A stretch of DNA of 64,000 bases from Pigmentiphaga aceris (GTDB lineage Bacteria; Pseudomonadota; Gammaproteobacteria; Burkholderiales; Burkholderiaceae_B). This document shows, piece by piece, positions 45,289-53,554 of the stretch; the stretch's first letter is position 1; each line of letters starts with the position of its first letter. A program made the position numbers and the translations under genes. Under the pieces are notes generated by a model. It was not told the origin of the DNA. It made no database searches and saw only the letters and a program-made list of their open reading frames with translations. Location: NCBI RefSeq assembly GCF_008119665.1, contig NZ_CP043046.1, forward strand, positions 3,162,001 through 3,226,000. Reading direction: 5' to 3'.

Positions 45289-45975
45289 TCAGGCGTAGCT
45301 GGACAAGGCCGGGTCGCCGCTGGCATCCAGATGCGGAATCGCATTGAAGCTCAGCAGCTGCAAGCCTTGCCGCGTGGTCTTGAAGGTGGTGATGGCCGTA
45401 TTGTGCACGTGCAGATTCAAATGCACCGCGCTGGCTGCGGGTGCCTCCAGCGCCGCACACACCGCAGCGGCCACCGGCCCGCCAGAGGTGGACACCAGCA
45501 CATTGCCGGTCGGAAAACGTTGCCGCAAGTCATGCAGCACATCCATGATCTGTTTTTGGAATACCGCAAAGGTCGGCATGCCCACTGGCTCGGTGCCACC
45601 TTCGGCCCAGGCCAGCAAGCCATCCCGCAATAGGCGGAAATACGTGCGTACCGTCTCTGGGTCGCGGTGGACGGCCTTGGGGTCGAAACTGGGCGGCTCA
45701 CCCGTGAACGCCGTCACCACCGACGTGGCGTCGTACTCATTCAGCGCTGCTATACGCTCGATTTCGTGACTGGCGCTCGCGCCGTCCAGAATCGCTTCGG
45801 CGGTCTGATGATGACGGGTCAGGGTGCCTGCCACCACTGCATCGAACTTCAGGCCCAGCGAGCCAAAATGTTGGCCCAGCAAATGGGCTTGCCGCCGGCC
45901 CAGGTTGGTCAGGCGGTCATAATCTTCGGTGCCGAACGCGGCCTGGCCGTGTCGCACCACATAAAGCGTACCCAT
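45289..45975 (-). CDS. histidine phosphatase family protein
   Basis: A 228-residue phosphoglycerate-mutase-like enzyme. The RHG motif (YVVRHGQAAFG) supplies the phospho-acceptor His, with the second-half VSTSGGPVAA replacing the usual SHG context. It has a further insertion of ~30 residues around 100. The substrate is unknown; it could be a broad phosphatase. Start ATG at 45975. Confidence 0.85.
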   Translation of the reverse strand: MGTLYVVRHGQAAFGTEDYDRLTNLGRRQAHLLGQHFGSLGLKFDAVVAGTLTRHHQTAEAILDGASASHEIERIAALNEYDATSVVTAFTGEPPSFDPKAVHRDPETVRTYFRLLRDGLLAWAEGGTEPVGMPTFAVFQKQIMDVLHDLRQRFPTGNVLVSTSGGPVAAAVCAALEAPAASAVHLNLHVHNTAITTFKTTRQGLQLLSFNAIPHLDASGDPALSSYA

Positions 45976-46098
45976 CTATACATCCCTGTTGGCGTATTGC
46001 CGTCTTTCCATTCTGCCGCGTCGCCATGACAGTGACTTAGACGCCAGCGCATCAAGCCCACAAGCGTCCGGCCTTGCTGCCTGCGACCAGCAACGCGG

Positions 46099-46992
46099 TC
46101 AGTCCGCCTCGTCCAGCAGGCTGCGCAACTGCTCGGCAAATTCCGGCCTGCCTGCGTATGGATCTGCCGGCAGACCACCCGCCACAATGGCCCCCGCGCG
46201 CGCCGCATACTGTCCCAATGCCTTGGGATGCGAATACAGATAGAAGCGACCTTCAGCCACTCCTTCGAAGGTCATCAAGGCAACGTCACGGGCGCTGATC
46301 TTACCCCCTGCCACGGCCTTGGCCGTCAACAACTGGGCCGCACGCTGTGATGCGCTCAAGCTGGGGTCTGCCGCACCTGCGATTGCCGTCGGCACAAAGA
46401 ACGGGCACAAGACCGACGCGCCAATGGGTGCCTTCACCAACGCCAGGTCGTGATAAAGCGTCTCGGTCAGCGCCACTACGGCATGTTTGGACACGTTGTA
46501 GACACCCATGTTCGGCGGTGTCACCAAGCCTGCCATCGACGCCACATTCACCACATGCCCGCGCCAGCCCACCTGTCGGCGGCCGACTTCGATCATGGCC
46601 GGAACGAACGCGCGCACCCCGGCGACCACGCCGCCCAGGTTCACGCCCATGACCCGCTTCCACTCGGTATCTGGCGTTTCCCATATCAGGCCGCCGCCGA
46701 TCACACCGGCATTATTGAAAACCAGCTGCGGCACACCGAAGCGCGCGAAAGTCTGGTCTGCCAACGCGTCCACATGGTCTGCGTGGCTGACGTCGACCAC
46801 GCAGGTATCCACTTGCACGCCGGCGTCTTTCAAGGCGCTTGCCGTCACGCGCAAGGCATCTGCATCGATATCGGCCAGCATCACCCGCATGCCCAGCTCG
46901 CCTGCCCGTTGCGCAAACGCCCGCCCCAAACCGCTGGCTGCGCCTGTGATTACCGCAGTCGATCCACGGAATACAAAACCGGAAGTCGTCAT
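46099..46992 (-). CDS. short-chain dehydrogenase/reductase
   Basis: A 297-residue NAD(P)-dependent oxidoreductase. Rossmann motif VITGAASGLGRAFA, NNAGVIGGG, VVNVASMAG and catalytic YNVSK are complete; LADIDAD after strand 2 suggests NAD preference. A C-terminal extension (~225-297) is longer than in classical SDRs. I chose the ATG at 46992; an upstream in-frame stretch lacks domain homology. It lies near the Dabb and acyl-CoA ligase genes on the same strand, suggesting lipid or ketone metabolism. Confidence 0.88.
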   Translation of the reverse strand: MTTSGFVFRGSTAVITGAASGLGRAFAQRAGELGMRVMLADIDADALRVTASALKDAGVQVDTCVVDVSHADHVDALADQTFARFGVPQLVFNNAGVIGGGLIWETPDTEWKRVMGVNLGGVVAGVRAFVPAMIEVGRRQVGWRGHVVNVASMAGLVTPPNMGVYNVSKHAVVALTETLYHDLALVKAPIGASVLCPFFVPTAIAGAADPSLSASQRAAQLLTAKAVAGGKISARDVALMTFEGVAEGRFYLYSHPKALGQYAARAGAIVAGGLPADPYAGRPEFAEQLRSLLDEAD

Positions 46993-47122
46993 GGAAGCCG
47001 CCGAAAATGGTTTGTGCGAGGCATCAGGCTCGTACAGGGCCGGTCTTACAACGGAATGCGCCCGTTTGGGCGCAGGCAGATGGAGAAAATCGGGGGCACA
47101 AACACATGCCCCCAGATAATCA

Positions 47123-47410
47123 TCAACGCGTAACGGGATAATCCAGCACGTGTCGCGTGTCACGACGCGGGCCAAAGAAGGCCTTCACGATTTCGTGCGT
47201 CGGGTGCACCTGATAACCGTCAAGCGCTGCCTGATCGGCAAACAATGCGTTCAAGGACAGCTGCGTGTTCGCTTCAAACCCGGCCTGCACCACACCCACT
47301 TCGAATTCAACGATCCCGGGCACGCAGTCGTGGCACGCGGCCAGCAACTCTGCGGCGCGCGGCACATCGGCCGCATCCTTGAACGTCCACAACACCAAAT
47401 GACGAATCAT
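47123..47410 (-). CDS. Dabb (stress-response A/B barrel) domain protein
   Basis: A 95-residue protein. Features are MIRHLVLWTFKD at the start, a central VGVVQAGFEANTQLSLNALF and HPTHEIVKAFFGPRR near the end. It folds as a dimeric ferredoxin-like barrel. Members include polyketide cyclases and plant stress proteins; the role here is unknown. I took the ATG at 47410 where the domain begins. Confidence 0.85.
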   Translation of the reverse strand: MIRHLVLWTFKDAADVPRAAELLAACHDCVPGIVEFEVGVVQAGFEANTQLSLNALFADQAALDGYQVHPTHEIVKAFFGPRRDTRHVLDYPVTR

Positions 47411-47516
47411 TCCTGCATCCTGAAAAAGCGGATCGGATGGCACGCAACAGACTTCCGATCACGCCAAAAAATTGAACCCACCAGGTGCGCCAATGCACCT
47501 GGTGAACAAAGCGACA

Positions 47517-49151
47517 TCAGGCCGGATCGACGCCCGGCAGGCGATACCCTGCAAACTGGCGTCGCAACTCGGCCTTCAACATTTTACCGGTGGCCCCCAG
47601 CGGAATCGAATCGACAAACACCACGTCATCGGGCTTCTGCCATTTGGCGATCTTGCCATCGAAGAACGCCAGCATTTCCTCGCGATCCAGCGTGCTGTCG
47701 GGCTTGCGAACGACCACCAGCAACGGGCGCTCGTCCCAGCGCGGATGCGCCACGCCAAAACACGCCGCGATCTGTACGCCGGGATGAGAAACAGCAATGT
47801 TCTCAAGCTCGATCGATGAAATCCATTCACCGCCCGACTTGATCACGTCTTTGCTGCGATCGGTGATCTGCATATAACCGTCAGGGTCGATGACCGCCAC
47901 ATCGCCAGTCTGGAACCATCCATCCTGCAAGGCGCTTTTGTCTTCGCCGTAATACTCGTTCACGATCCAGGGACCGCGTGTCATCAGGTTGCCGAAAGTC
48001 TTGCCATCCCAAGGCAACTCATTGCCCTCGTCATCGACAATCTTCAGATCGACACTTGGCAAGGCAAGACCCTGCTTGAACTTCACCGCGTAACGCGCTT
48101 CGGCAGACAACGACGAATGCTTGGATTTCAGCGCACCTGAAGTACCCAATGGACTGGTTTCGCTCATGCCCCAGGCGTGGACCACGGTCACGCGGTATTT
48201 TTCCTCGAAGGCCCGCATCATGGCCGGCGGGCAAGCCGATCCGCCGATCACCGTGCGTCGCATGGTCGAAAACGCCAGGCCATTGGCATCGACATAGGCC
48301 AGCAAGCCCTGCCATACCGTCGGCACGCCAGCCGACATCGTGACGCCTTCGGCCTCGAACAAGTCGTGCAGGCTCTTGCCGTCGAGCGCAGGGCCAGGAA
48401 ATACGATCTTGCATCCCACCAACGGTGCGGCGTACGGCAACCCCCAGGCGTTGACGTGGAACATCGGTACCACCGGCAGTATCACGTCGGTGGCCGACAA
48501 GTTCATCACATCCGGCAAGGCCGCCGCGTACGCGTGCAATACCGTGGACCGATGGCTGTACAAGACCCCCTTCGGATTCCCCGTGGTGCCCGACGTGTAG
48601 CAAAGCGAAGAAGCCGTGTTCTCGTCGAAAGACGGCCAGGTGAACTCGTCTGAGGCTGCGTCGACCAGGCTTTCGTAGGCAAGCAAAGGTGCGGCGGCAG
48701 ACTCGGCCGGCAACCTGTCTGCATCGGCCATCAGCACATAGCCTTGCAGGCCAGGCGTTTTGCCGGCGATCTGCTCCACAATCGGCTGCAGATTGGCGTC
48801 GTAGAACAGGAAACTGTCTTCGGCGTGATTGATGATCCACGCGATCTGATCCGGCAACAGGCGCGGATTGATGGTGTGCAGAATGGCACCCATGCCTGAC
48901 ACCGCGTAATACAACTCCATGTGGCGGTAGCCATTCCAGGCGAGCGTACCCACTCGATCGCCGGGTTTGACTCCCAAAGCCGTCAACGCATTTGCCAACT
49001 TGCGAATACGGGTGTGCAGGTCGCGGTAGTTCGTACGGTGAATATCGCCTTCGACTCGGCGCGACACGATCTCGGTGTCGCCGTGGAATCGCGCTGCATG
49101 CTGAATAAGGTCTGAAATCAGCAAAGGCGTTTGCATCATGAGCCCGCGCAT
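47517..49151 (-). CDS. AMP-dependent acyl-CoA ligase (fatty-acid type)
   Basis: A 544-residue ANL-superfamily enzyme that activates a fatty or aryl acid to acyl-CoA via an acyl-AMP. P-loop-like CYTSGTTGNPKGVLYSH, A5 GMSETSP, and A8/A10 segments (YMQITDRSKDVIKSGGEWIS, PLGATGKMLKAEL with the catalytic Lys) are complete. The first residues (LLISDLIQHAARFHGDTEIV) match the medium/long-chain group. I chose the ATG at 49151 because GAGGAG lies 5 nt upstream. The exact acyl substrate is unknown. Confidence 0.9.
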   Translation of the reverse strand: MRGLMMQTPLLISDLIQHAARFHGDTEIVSRRVEGDIHRTNYRDLHTRIRKLANALTALGVKPGDRVGTLAWNGYRHMELYYAVSGMGAILHTINPRLLPDQIAWIINHAEDSFLFYDANLQPIVEQIAGKTPGLQGYVLMADADRLPAESAAAPLLAYESLVDAASDEFTWPSFDENTASSLCYTSGTTGNPKGVLYSHRSTVLHAYAAALPDVMNLSATDVILPVVPMFHVNAWGLPYAAPLVGCKIVFPGPALDGKSLHDLFEAEGVTMSAGVPTVWQGLLAYVDANGLAFSTMRRTVIGGSACPPAMMRAFEEKYRVTVVHAWGMSETSPLGTSGALKSKHSSLSAEARYAVKFKQGLALPSVDLKIVDDEGNELPWDGKTFGNLMTRGPWIVNEYYGEDKSALQDGWFQTGDVAVIDPDGYMQITDRSKDVIKSGGEWISSIELENIAVSHPGVQIAACFGVAHPRWDERPLLVVVRKPDSTLDREEMLAFFDGKIAKWQKPDDVVFVDSIPLGATGKMLKAELRRQFAGYRLPGVDPA

Positions 49152-49373
49152 TCTTACTCCTCTTGGTCTCGCTGGGTGGGCCGGGAGTGGCCGGACGATT
49201 CTCTGTGCAGTATCCAGCATGGTCAACATGCGACAGACCCTAGCGCCCGTTTTAAGCCCGAATTACGGGCAAATCGCGGGCAAACCCCAGTACGTACATC
49301 GATGACCGGCCACATTGCGATACCGTCAAACGGCCCCAACTACAATGCACTGTTTATCTCGGCCGACAGATCG

Positions 49374-50984
49374 ATGGCCATGCCGGAGATTCGTGTGACA
49401 TCTGCTTTCGACCGCCCTGCTCTCGACGCTTCGCCTCTGGATTCTGCGAATTTGAACGACACCGTTTCGACCGACTTGCATCTGAACCCGCCCCTTGTGC
49501 TCAAGGTGCAGAACCGCTTTGCGGGCCTGTCTGAGGTCTTCTATTCACGTCAGCCGCCCGCGCCGCTGTCCGACCCCTGGCTGGTCCACGCAAACGAGGA
49601 CGCAGGCCGTCTGATTGGCCTGGACCGCGATGCCATGCACAGTCAGGCCTTCCTGGATGTGTTTTCCGGCCGTGCGCCATTGCCCGGTGGCGACCCGCTG
49701 GCCGCTGTCTACAGCGGGCACCAGTTCGGTGTGTGGGCGGGTCAGTTGGGCGATGGCCGGGCGCTGTTGCTGGGCGAAGCTGTCGGTCCTGAAGAGGCCT
49801 ACGAATTGCAGCTGAAAGGCTCTGGCCGCACTCCCTATTCGCGTGGCGCAGACGGCCGCGCCGTGCTGCGCTCGTCGATCCGTGAATATCTGGCCTCGGA
49901 AGCCATGCATGCGCTTGGCATTCCCACTACGCGCGCGCTGGCCATCGTGGCCTCGGACGATCGCATCCGCCGCGAAACCATGGAAACGGCTGCCATCGTC
50001 ACCCGCATGGCCCCCAGTTTTGTCCGCTTCGGTTCGTTCGAGCACTGGGCCAGCCGCAAGCAGCCGGAACGCGTGCGTGAACTGGCCGATTTTGTCATCG
50101 CCAACTACTACCCCGAATGCCTGACCCCGCCCGACGGCGAGGCCGAGGTGCCCAACGGCGTCTACCTGCGCTGGTTGGGCGCAGTCGTGCGCCGCACGGC
50201 AGAAATGGTCGCGGATTGGCAGTTGGTGGGCTTTTGCCACGGCGTGATGAACACCGACAACATGTCCATCCTGGGCTTGACCATCGACTATGGCCCGTAC
50301 GGCTTCATGGACGGCTTCAACGCCCACCACATCTGCAACCATTCCGACAGTTCGGGGCGTTACGCCTGGGATGCCCAGCCGTCAATCGCCCATTGGAACC
50401 TGTATGCGCTGGGCAGTGCGTTGATGTCCTTGCTCGACAACGAGGAAGCAGCACTGCGCAGCCAGCTGGACCAGTTCGAAGAGATTTTCCTGCGCCGCTT
50501 GTATCAGCAAGCTGCGCTGAAGCTTGGCCTGCTTGAATGGCGTGCCGAAGACTCGGCCTTGCTGAACAGCCTGTGGAGCTTGATGCACAATGCGCGTGCC
50601 GACTTCACGCAAAGCTTCCGTCGTCTGGCCAAGGTCCGAATCGACGACAATGCGGTGGACGCAGACGGTGAAACCTTCCGCGATCTGTTCATTGACCGCG
50701 ACGCAGCCGACGCCTGGCTGGAGACCTACCGTGCGCGTCTGCGCCTGGAAGCTCGTCCCGATGCCGAACGCGCTGCTGCCATGAACCGGGTCAATCCGAT
50801 CTACGTGCTGCGCAACCACCTTGCCGAATTGGCGATACGTGGCGCGCAACAACGTGACACGGGGCCTTTGGAAGCCTTGCTGAACGCGCTGCGCGACCCT
50901 TACACAGAGCGACCCGGCCTGGAACAATATGCGTCGCTGCCGCCAGACTGGGCCAGCGATATCTCTGTCAGTTGCTCGTCTTGA
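49374..50984 (+). CDS. selO: SelO-family protein AMPylase (YdiU)
   Basis: A 536-residue pseudokinase-fold enzyme that transfers AMP to Ser/Thr/Tyr of redox-related proteins. Conserved blocks are YSGHQFGVWAGQLGDGRA, LQLKGSGRTPYSR, GFCHGVMNTDNMSILGLTIDYGPYGFMD and the DISVSCSS tail, whose Cys replaces the selenocysteine of eukaryotic SelO. The start is unsettled: ATG at 49374, ATG at 49380, or GTG at 49395 with GGAG 6 nt upstream. It is followed 39 bp later by msrB, another redox gene. Confidence 0.93.
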   Translation: MAMPEIRVTSAFDRPALDASPLDSANLNDTVSTDLHLNPPLVLKVQNRFAGLSEVFYSRQPPAPLSDPWLVHANEDAGRLIGLDRDAMHSQAFLDVFSGRAPLPGGDPLAAVYSGHQFGVWAGQLGDGRALLLGEAVGPEEAYELQLKGSGRTPYSRGADGRAVLRSSIREYLASEAMHALGIPTTRALAIVASDDRIRRETMETAAIVTRMAPSFVRFGSFEHWASRKQPERVRELADFVIANYYPECLTPPDGEAEVPNGVYLRWLGAVVRRTAEMVADWQLVGFCHGVMNTDNMSILGLTIDYGPYGFMDGFNAHHICNHSDSSGRYAWDAQPSIAHWNLYALGSALMSLLDNEEAALRSQLDQFEEIFLRRLYQQAALKLGLLEWRAEDSALLNSLWSLMHNARADFTQSFRRLAKVRIDDNAVDADGETFRDLFIDRDAADAWLETYRARLRLEARPDAERAAAMNRVNPIYVLRNHLAELAIRGAQQRDTGPLEALLNALRDPYTERPGLEQYASLPPDWASDISVSCSS

Positions 50985-51023
50985 ACGACGTGGCTCGCCA
51001 CGTACTACCGTAAGGAGTCATCG

Positions 51024-51425
51024 ATGTCGGAACCCCGCAAGGTCATCAAGTCGGAAGAAGAATGGCGCGACCTGTTGTCGCCCATGCAATTTGCAGTCGC
51101 CCGCCAGAAAGGCACGGAACGCGCATTCACCGGTGAGTTCTGGAATCATCACACCCCCGGTGTCTATTACTGCGTGGCCTGCAATACCCCGCTGTTTGCA
51201 TCGGACACCAAGTTCGATTCGGGCTGCGGCTGGCCCAGCTATTTCGAGGCGCTCGACCCGAAGAATGTCCGCGAGGAAGTCGACCGCAGCCACGGCATGG
51301 TGCGCACCGAGGTGATCTGCAACGTCTGCGATGCCCACCTGGGCCATGTGTTCGAAGACGGTCCGCCCCCGACAGGCCTGCGTTATTGCATCAATTCGGT
51401 ATCGTTGCGCTTCGAGCCCAAATAG
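51024..51425 (+). CDS. msrB: peptide-methionine (R)-S-oxide reductase
   Basis: A 133-residue enzyme that repairs methionine-R-sulfoxide in proteins. Two CxxC zinc pairs (YYCVACN and VICNVCD), the GCGWPSYFE substrate loop and catalytic Cys in RYCINSVSL are present. TAAGGAG precedes the ATG by ~6 nt. It is probably transcribed with selO; a weak hairpin (CAGGCC/GGCCTG, 51458-51482) follows. Confidence 0.95.
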   Translation: MSEPRKVIKSEEEWRDLLSPMQFAVARQKGTERAFTGEFWNHHTPGVYYCVACNTPLFASDTKFDSGCGWPSYFEALDPKNVREEVDRSHGMVRTEVICNVCDAHLGHVFEDGPPPTGLRYCINSVSLRFEPK

Positions 51426-51552
51426 GCGTCAAGTAATCACCAGGATCGACTAACACTCAGGCCGGAACCAAGCTCGGGCCTGAAAAGTCATAGATCCCTG
51501 CCACGTTCACACACCACGTAGTCATTCCGCTCAAAATCATCCTGCTCAAGCA

Positions 51553-52137
51553 ATGAAACTTTTATTCGACCTTTTCCCGCTCGTCCTCTTTTTCATCGCC
51601 TACAAGTTTGCCGATATCTATACGGCGACTGCCGTGGCGATGGTAGCGGGAGTGCTGCAGATCGTATGGCTGTTTGTCCGCAAGAAGCCGATCGAGCCAA
51701 TGCACTGGGTCAACCTGGCCATCATCGTGGTCTTCGGTGGCGCTACCTTGTGGCTGCATGACGAAACCTTCATCAAGTGGAAGCCCACCGTGCTGTATTG
51801 GGGCTTTGCGCTGGTGTTGAGCATTGCGCAACTGGCCATGGGCAAGAATCCCATTCGCGGCATGCTGGGCAAGCAGATTCGCCTGCCCGACGCGGCATGG
51901 GGTCGCCTGAACCTGGCCTGGGCAGGGTTCTTTGCTTTCGTCGGTACGCTGAACCTGTACGTGGCCTACAACTGGCCCACGGAAACCTGGGTCACGTTCA
52001 AGGTCTTCGGCATTTTCGGCTTGCTGATCGTGTTTGTGATCGCGCAGTCGGTCTATCTGGGCCGCCACATGCAGCCTGAGGCAGCCAACGACGACGTGGC
52101 CATGCCCGGCCGCACCGATCAGGATGCGCCGCGATGA
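51553..52137 (+). CDS. yciB: YciB/IspZ septation-related inner-membrane protein
   Basis: A 194-residue protein with five or six membrane helices. It begins MKLLFDLFPLVLFFIAYKFADIY, the hallmark of the intracellular septation protein A family. Further blocks are NPIRGMLGKQIRLPD and NLYVAYNWPTETWVTFKVFG. It is implicated in cell-envelope and division integrity in Shigella and E. coli. It overlaps bolA by 4 bp (ATGA); the yciB-bolA-parvulin order is familiar from related betaproteobacteria. Confidence 0.92.
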   Translation: MKLLFDLFPLVLFFIAYKFADIYTATAVAMVAGVLQIVWLFVRKKPIEPMHWVNLAIIVVFGGATLWLHDETFIKWKPTVLYWGFALVLSIAQLAMGKNPIRGMLGKQIRLPDAAWGRLNLAWAGFFAFVGTLNLYVAYNWPTETWVTFKVFGIFGLLIVFVIAQSVYLGRHMQPEAANDDVAMPGRTDQDAPR

Positions 52138-52421
52138 GCACCAACCGAACCACGATTATCGAAGAGCGGCTTGCTGCGCTTTTACCGACCAGCCTGCGCA
52201 TCGATGACGAGTCCCACCTGCACGCCGGACACGCGGGTGCCGCGGGCGGTGCCGGACATTATCGCGTACACATCGTAGCGGCTTGTTTCAAGGGCTTGCG
52301 CCTGATTGCACGGCATCGGCTGGTGTATGATCAGGTGCAAGATTTGATGCCGCACGAGGTGCATGCGCTGTCCATCCATGCCCTGGCGCCAGACGAAGTG
52401 GCGGCGGTAACGCCAGCGTAA
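52134..52421 (+). CDS. bolA: BolA-family protein
   Basis: A 95-residue protein with the BolA fold. ESHLHAGHAG is the family's conserved H-x-H-type motif, followed by HYRVHIVAACFKGLRLIARHRLVYDQV and a HALSIHALAP end. BolA proteins work with monothiol glutaredoxins in Fe-S handling and stress morphology. Start overlaps the yciB stop. Confidence 0.92.
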   Translation: MSTNRTTIIEERLAALLPTSLRIDDESHLHAGHAGAAGGAGHYRVHIVAACFKGLRLIARHRLVYDQVQDLMPHEVHALSIHALAPDEVAAVTPA

Positions 52422-52536
52422 ACATGGTCATCGATGCGGCCTCGCGCTGGTAAGCGTTCAAACGCTTCCCGGGCATTCCCATCTCAGTTTTCCATTTAGA
52501 TTTCACCCCGATCTCTTCCGTCAAGGATTGACCCAA

Positions 52537-53304
52537 ATGAAGCGTGTTTTGATGTTGGCGGCGGCACTCGCCGTGGCCGGCCCGGTGTTCGCCCAGAATG
52601 CGGCCGTTGTAAATGGCAAGGCGATCCCGTCGACTCGCGTCGATCAATTCGTCAAGCTGCTGACCAAGCAAGGTCAACCCGACAGCCCGCAGCTGCGCGA
52701 ACAGGTTCGTGAAGAACTGATCAATCGTGAAGTGCTGATGCAAGAAGTCGAGAAGCGCGGCATTGCCAAGAAGCCCGATGTTCAGGTCGAACTCGAACTG
52801 AGCCGTCAAAGCGTGCTGATCCGCCAACTGCTGGCTGACTACGCAGAAAAGAACCCGATTTCCGACGCCGCCATCCAGGCCGAATACGACAACGCCAAGA
52901 AGGTTCAAGGCGAGAAAGAATACCGCGCTCGTCACATCCTGGTCGAAGACGAAGCCAAGGCGCGCGAAATCATTGCTCAGCTGAAGGCTGGCGGCAAGTT
53001 CGAAGAACTGGCCAAGCAATCGAAGGACACGGGTTCCGCAGCCAACGGCGGCGAACTTGACTGGGCTCCCCCCGGCACCTACGTCGGCCCCTTCGCTGAC
53101 GCGCTGGGCAAGCTGCAAAAAGGCCAACTGACCGACGCACCGGTTCAGACCCAATTCGGCTACCACGTCATCCAGCTGGAAGACGTGCGCGACGTGCAGT
53201 TCCCGCCGCTTGCCGAAGTCAAGCCGCAAGTCGAAGAATCGCTGCGCGCTGCCAAGCTCCGTTCGTTCCAACAGGAACTGCGTGAGAAGGCCAAGGTGCA
53301 GTAA
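52537..53304 (+). CDS. periplasmic parvulin-type peptidyl-prolyl isomerase
   Basis: A 255-residue PpiC/SurA-like foldase. Signal peptide ~1-20 (VLMLAAALAVAGPVFA-Q), then an N-terminal helical chaperone part. The parvulin domain (~130-225) includes YRARHILVEDEAKARE, GGELDWAPPGTYVGPFADAL and QTQFGYHVIQLEDVR. I chose the ATG at 52537, directly before the signal. AAGGATTGACCCAA precedes it. It ends at a strong terminator. Confidence 0.92.
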   Translation: MKRVLMLAAALAVAGPVFAQNAAVVNGKAIPSTRVDQFVKLLTKQGQPDSPQLREQVREELINREVLMQEVEKRGIAKKPDVQVELELSRQSVLIRQLLADYAEKNPISDAAIQAEYDNAKKVQGEKEYRARHILVEDEAKAREIIAQLKAGGKFEELAKQSKDTGSAANGGELDWAPPGTYVGPFADALGKLQKGQLTDAPVQTQFGYHVIQLEDVRDVQFPPLAEVKPQVEESLRAAKLRSFQQELREKAKVQ

Positions 53305-53353
53305 GACAATCAGGCACTGCCAAGGTAATCATGCCCCAAGCAGTCGTTTGATG

Positions 53354-53387
53354 AACAAGGCCCGCTTTCAGCGGGCTTTGTTTTTTG
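53354..53387 (+). terminator. rho-independent terminator after the parvulin gene
   Basis: AACAAGGCCCGC-TTTCA-GCGGGCTTTGTT with one wobble pair, followed by six T. It lies 50 bp after the stop. Confidence 0.9.
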
Positions 53388-53554
53388 GGCAGCGCAAACA
53401 TCAAAACCCACGCACAACGGCACATGCAGGCCTGACAAGCCCCCCTTCTCCGCTGAATCGATGATCAGGGCGTAATCGCCAGGTCACATAGCATCTCTAG
53501 CATGCGCGAGCTCTACCACGCACAGCCAGGGTTTCCCCCTGGCGGAGATAATCT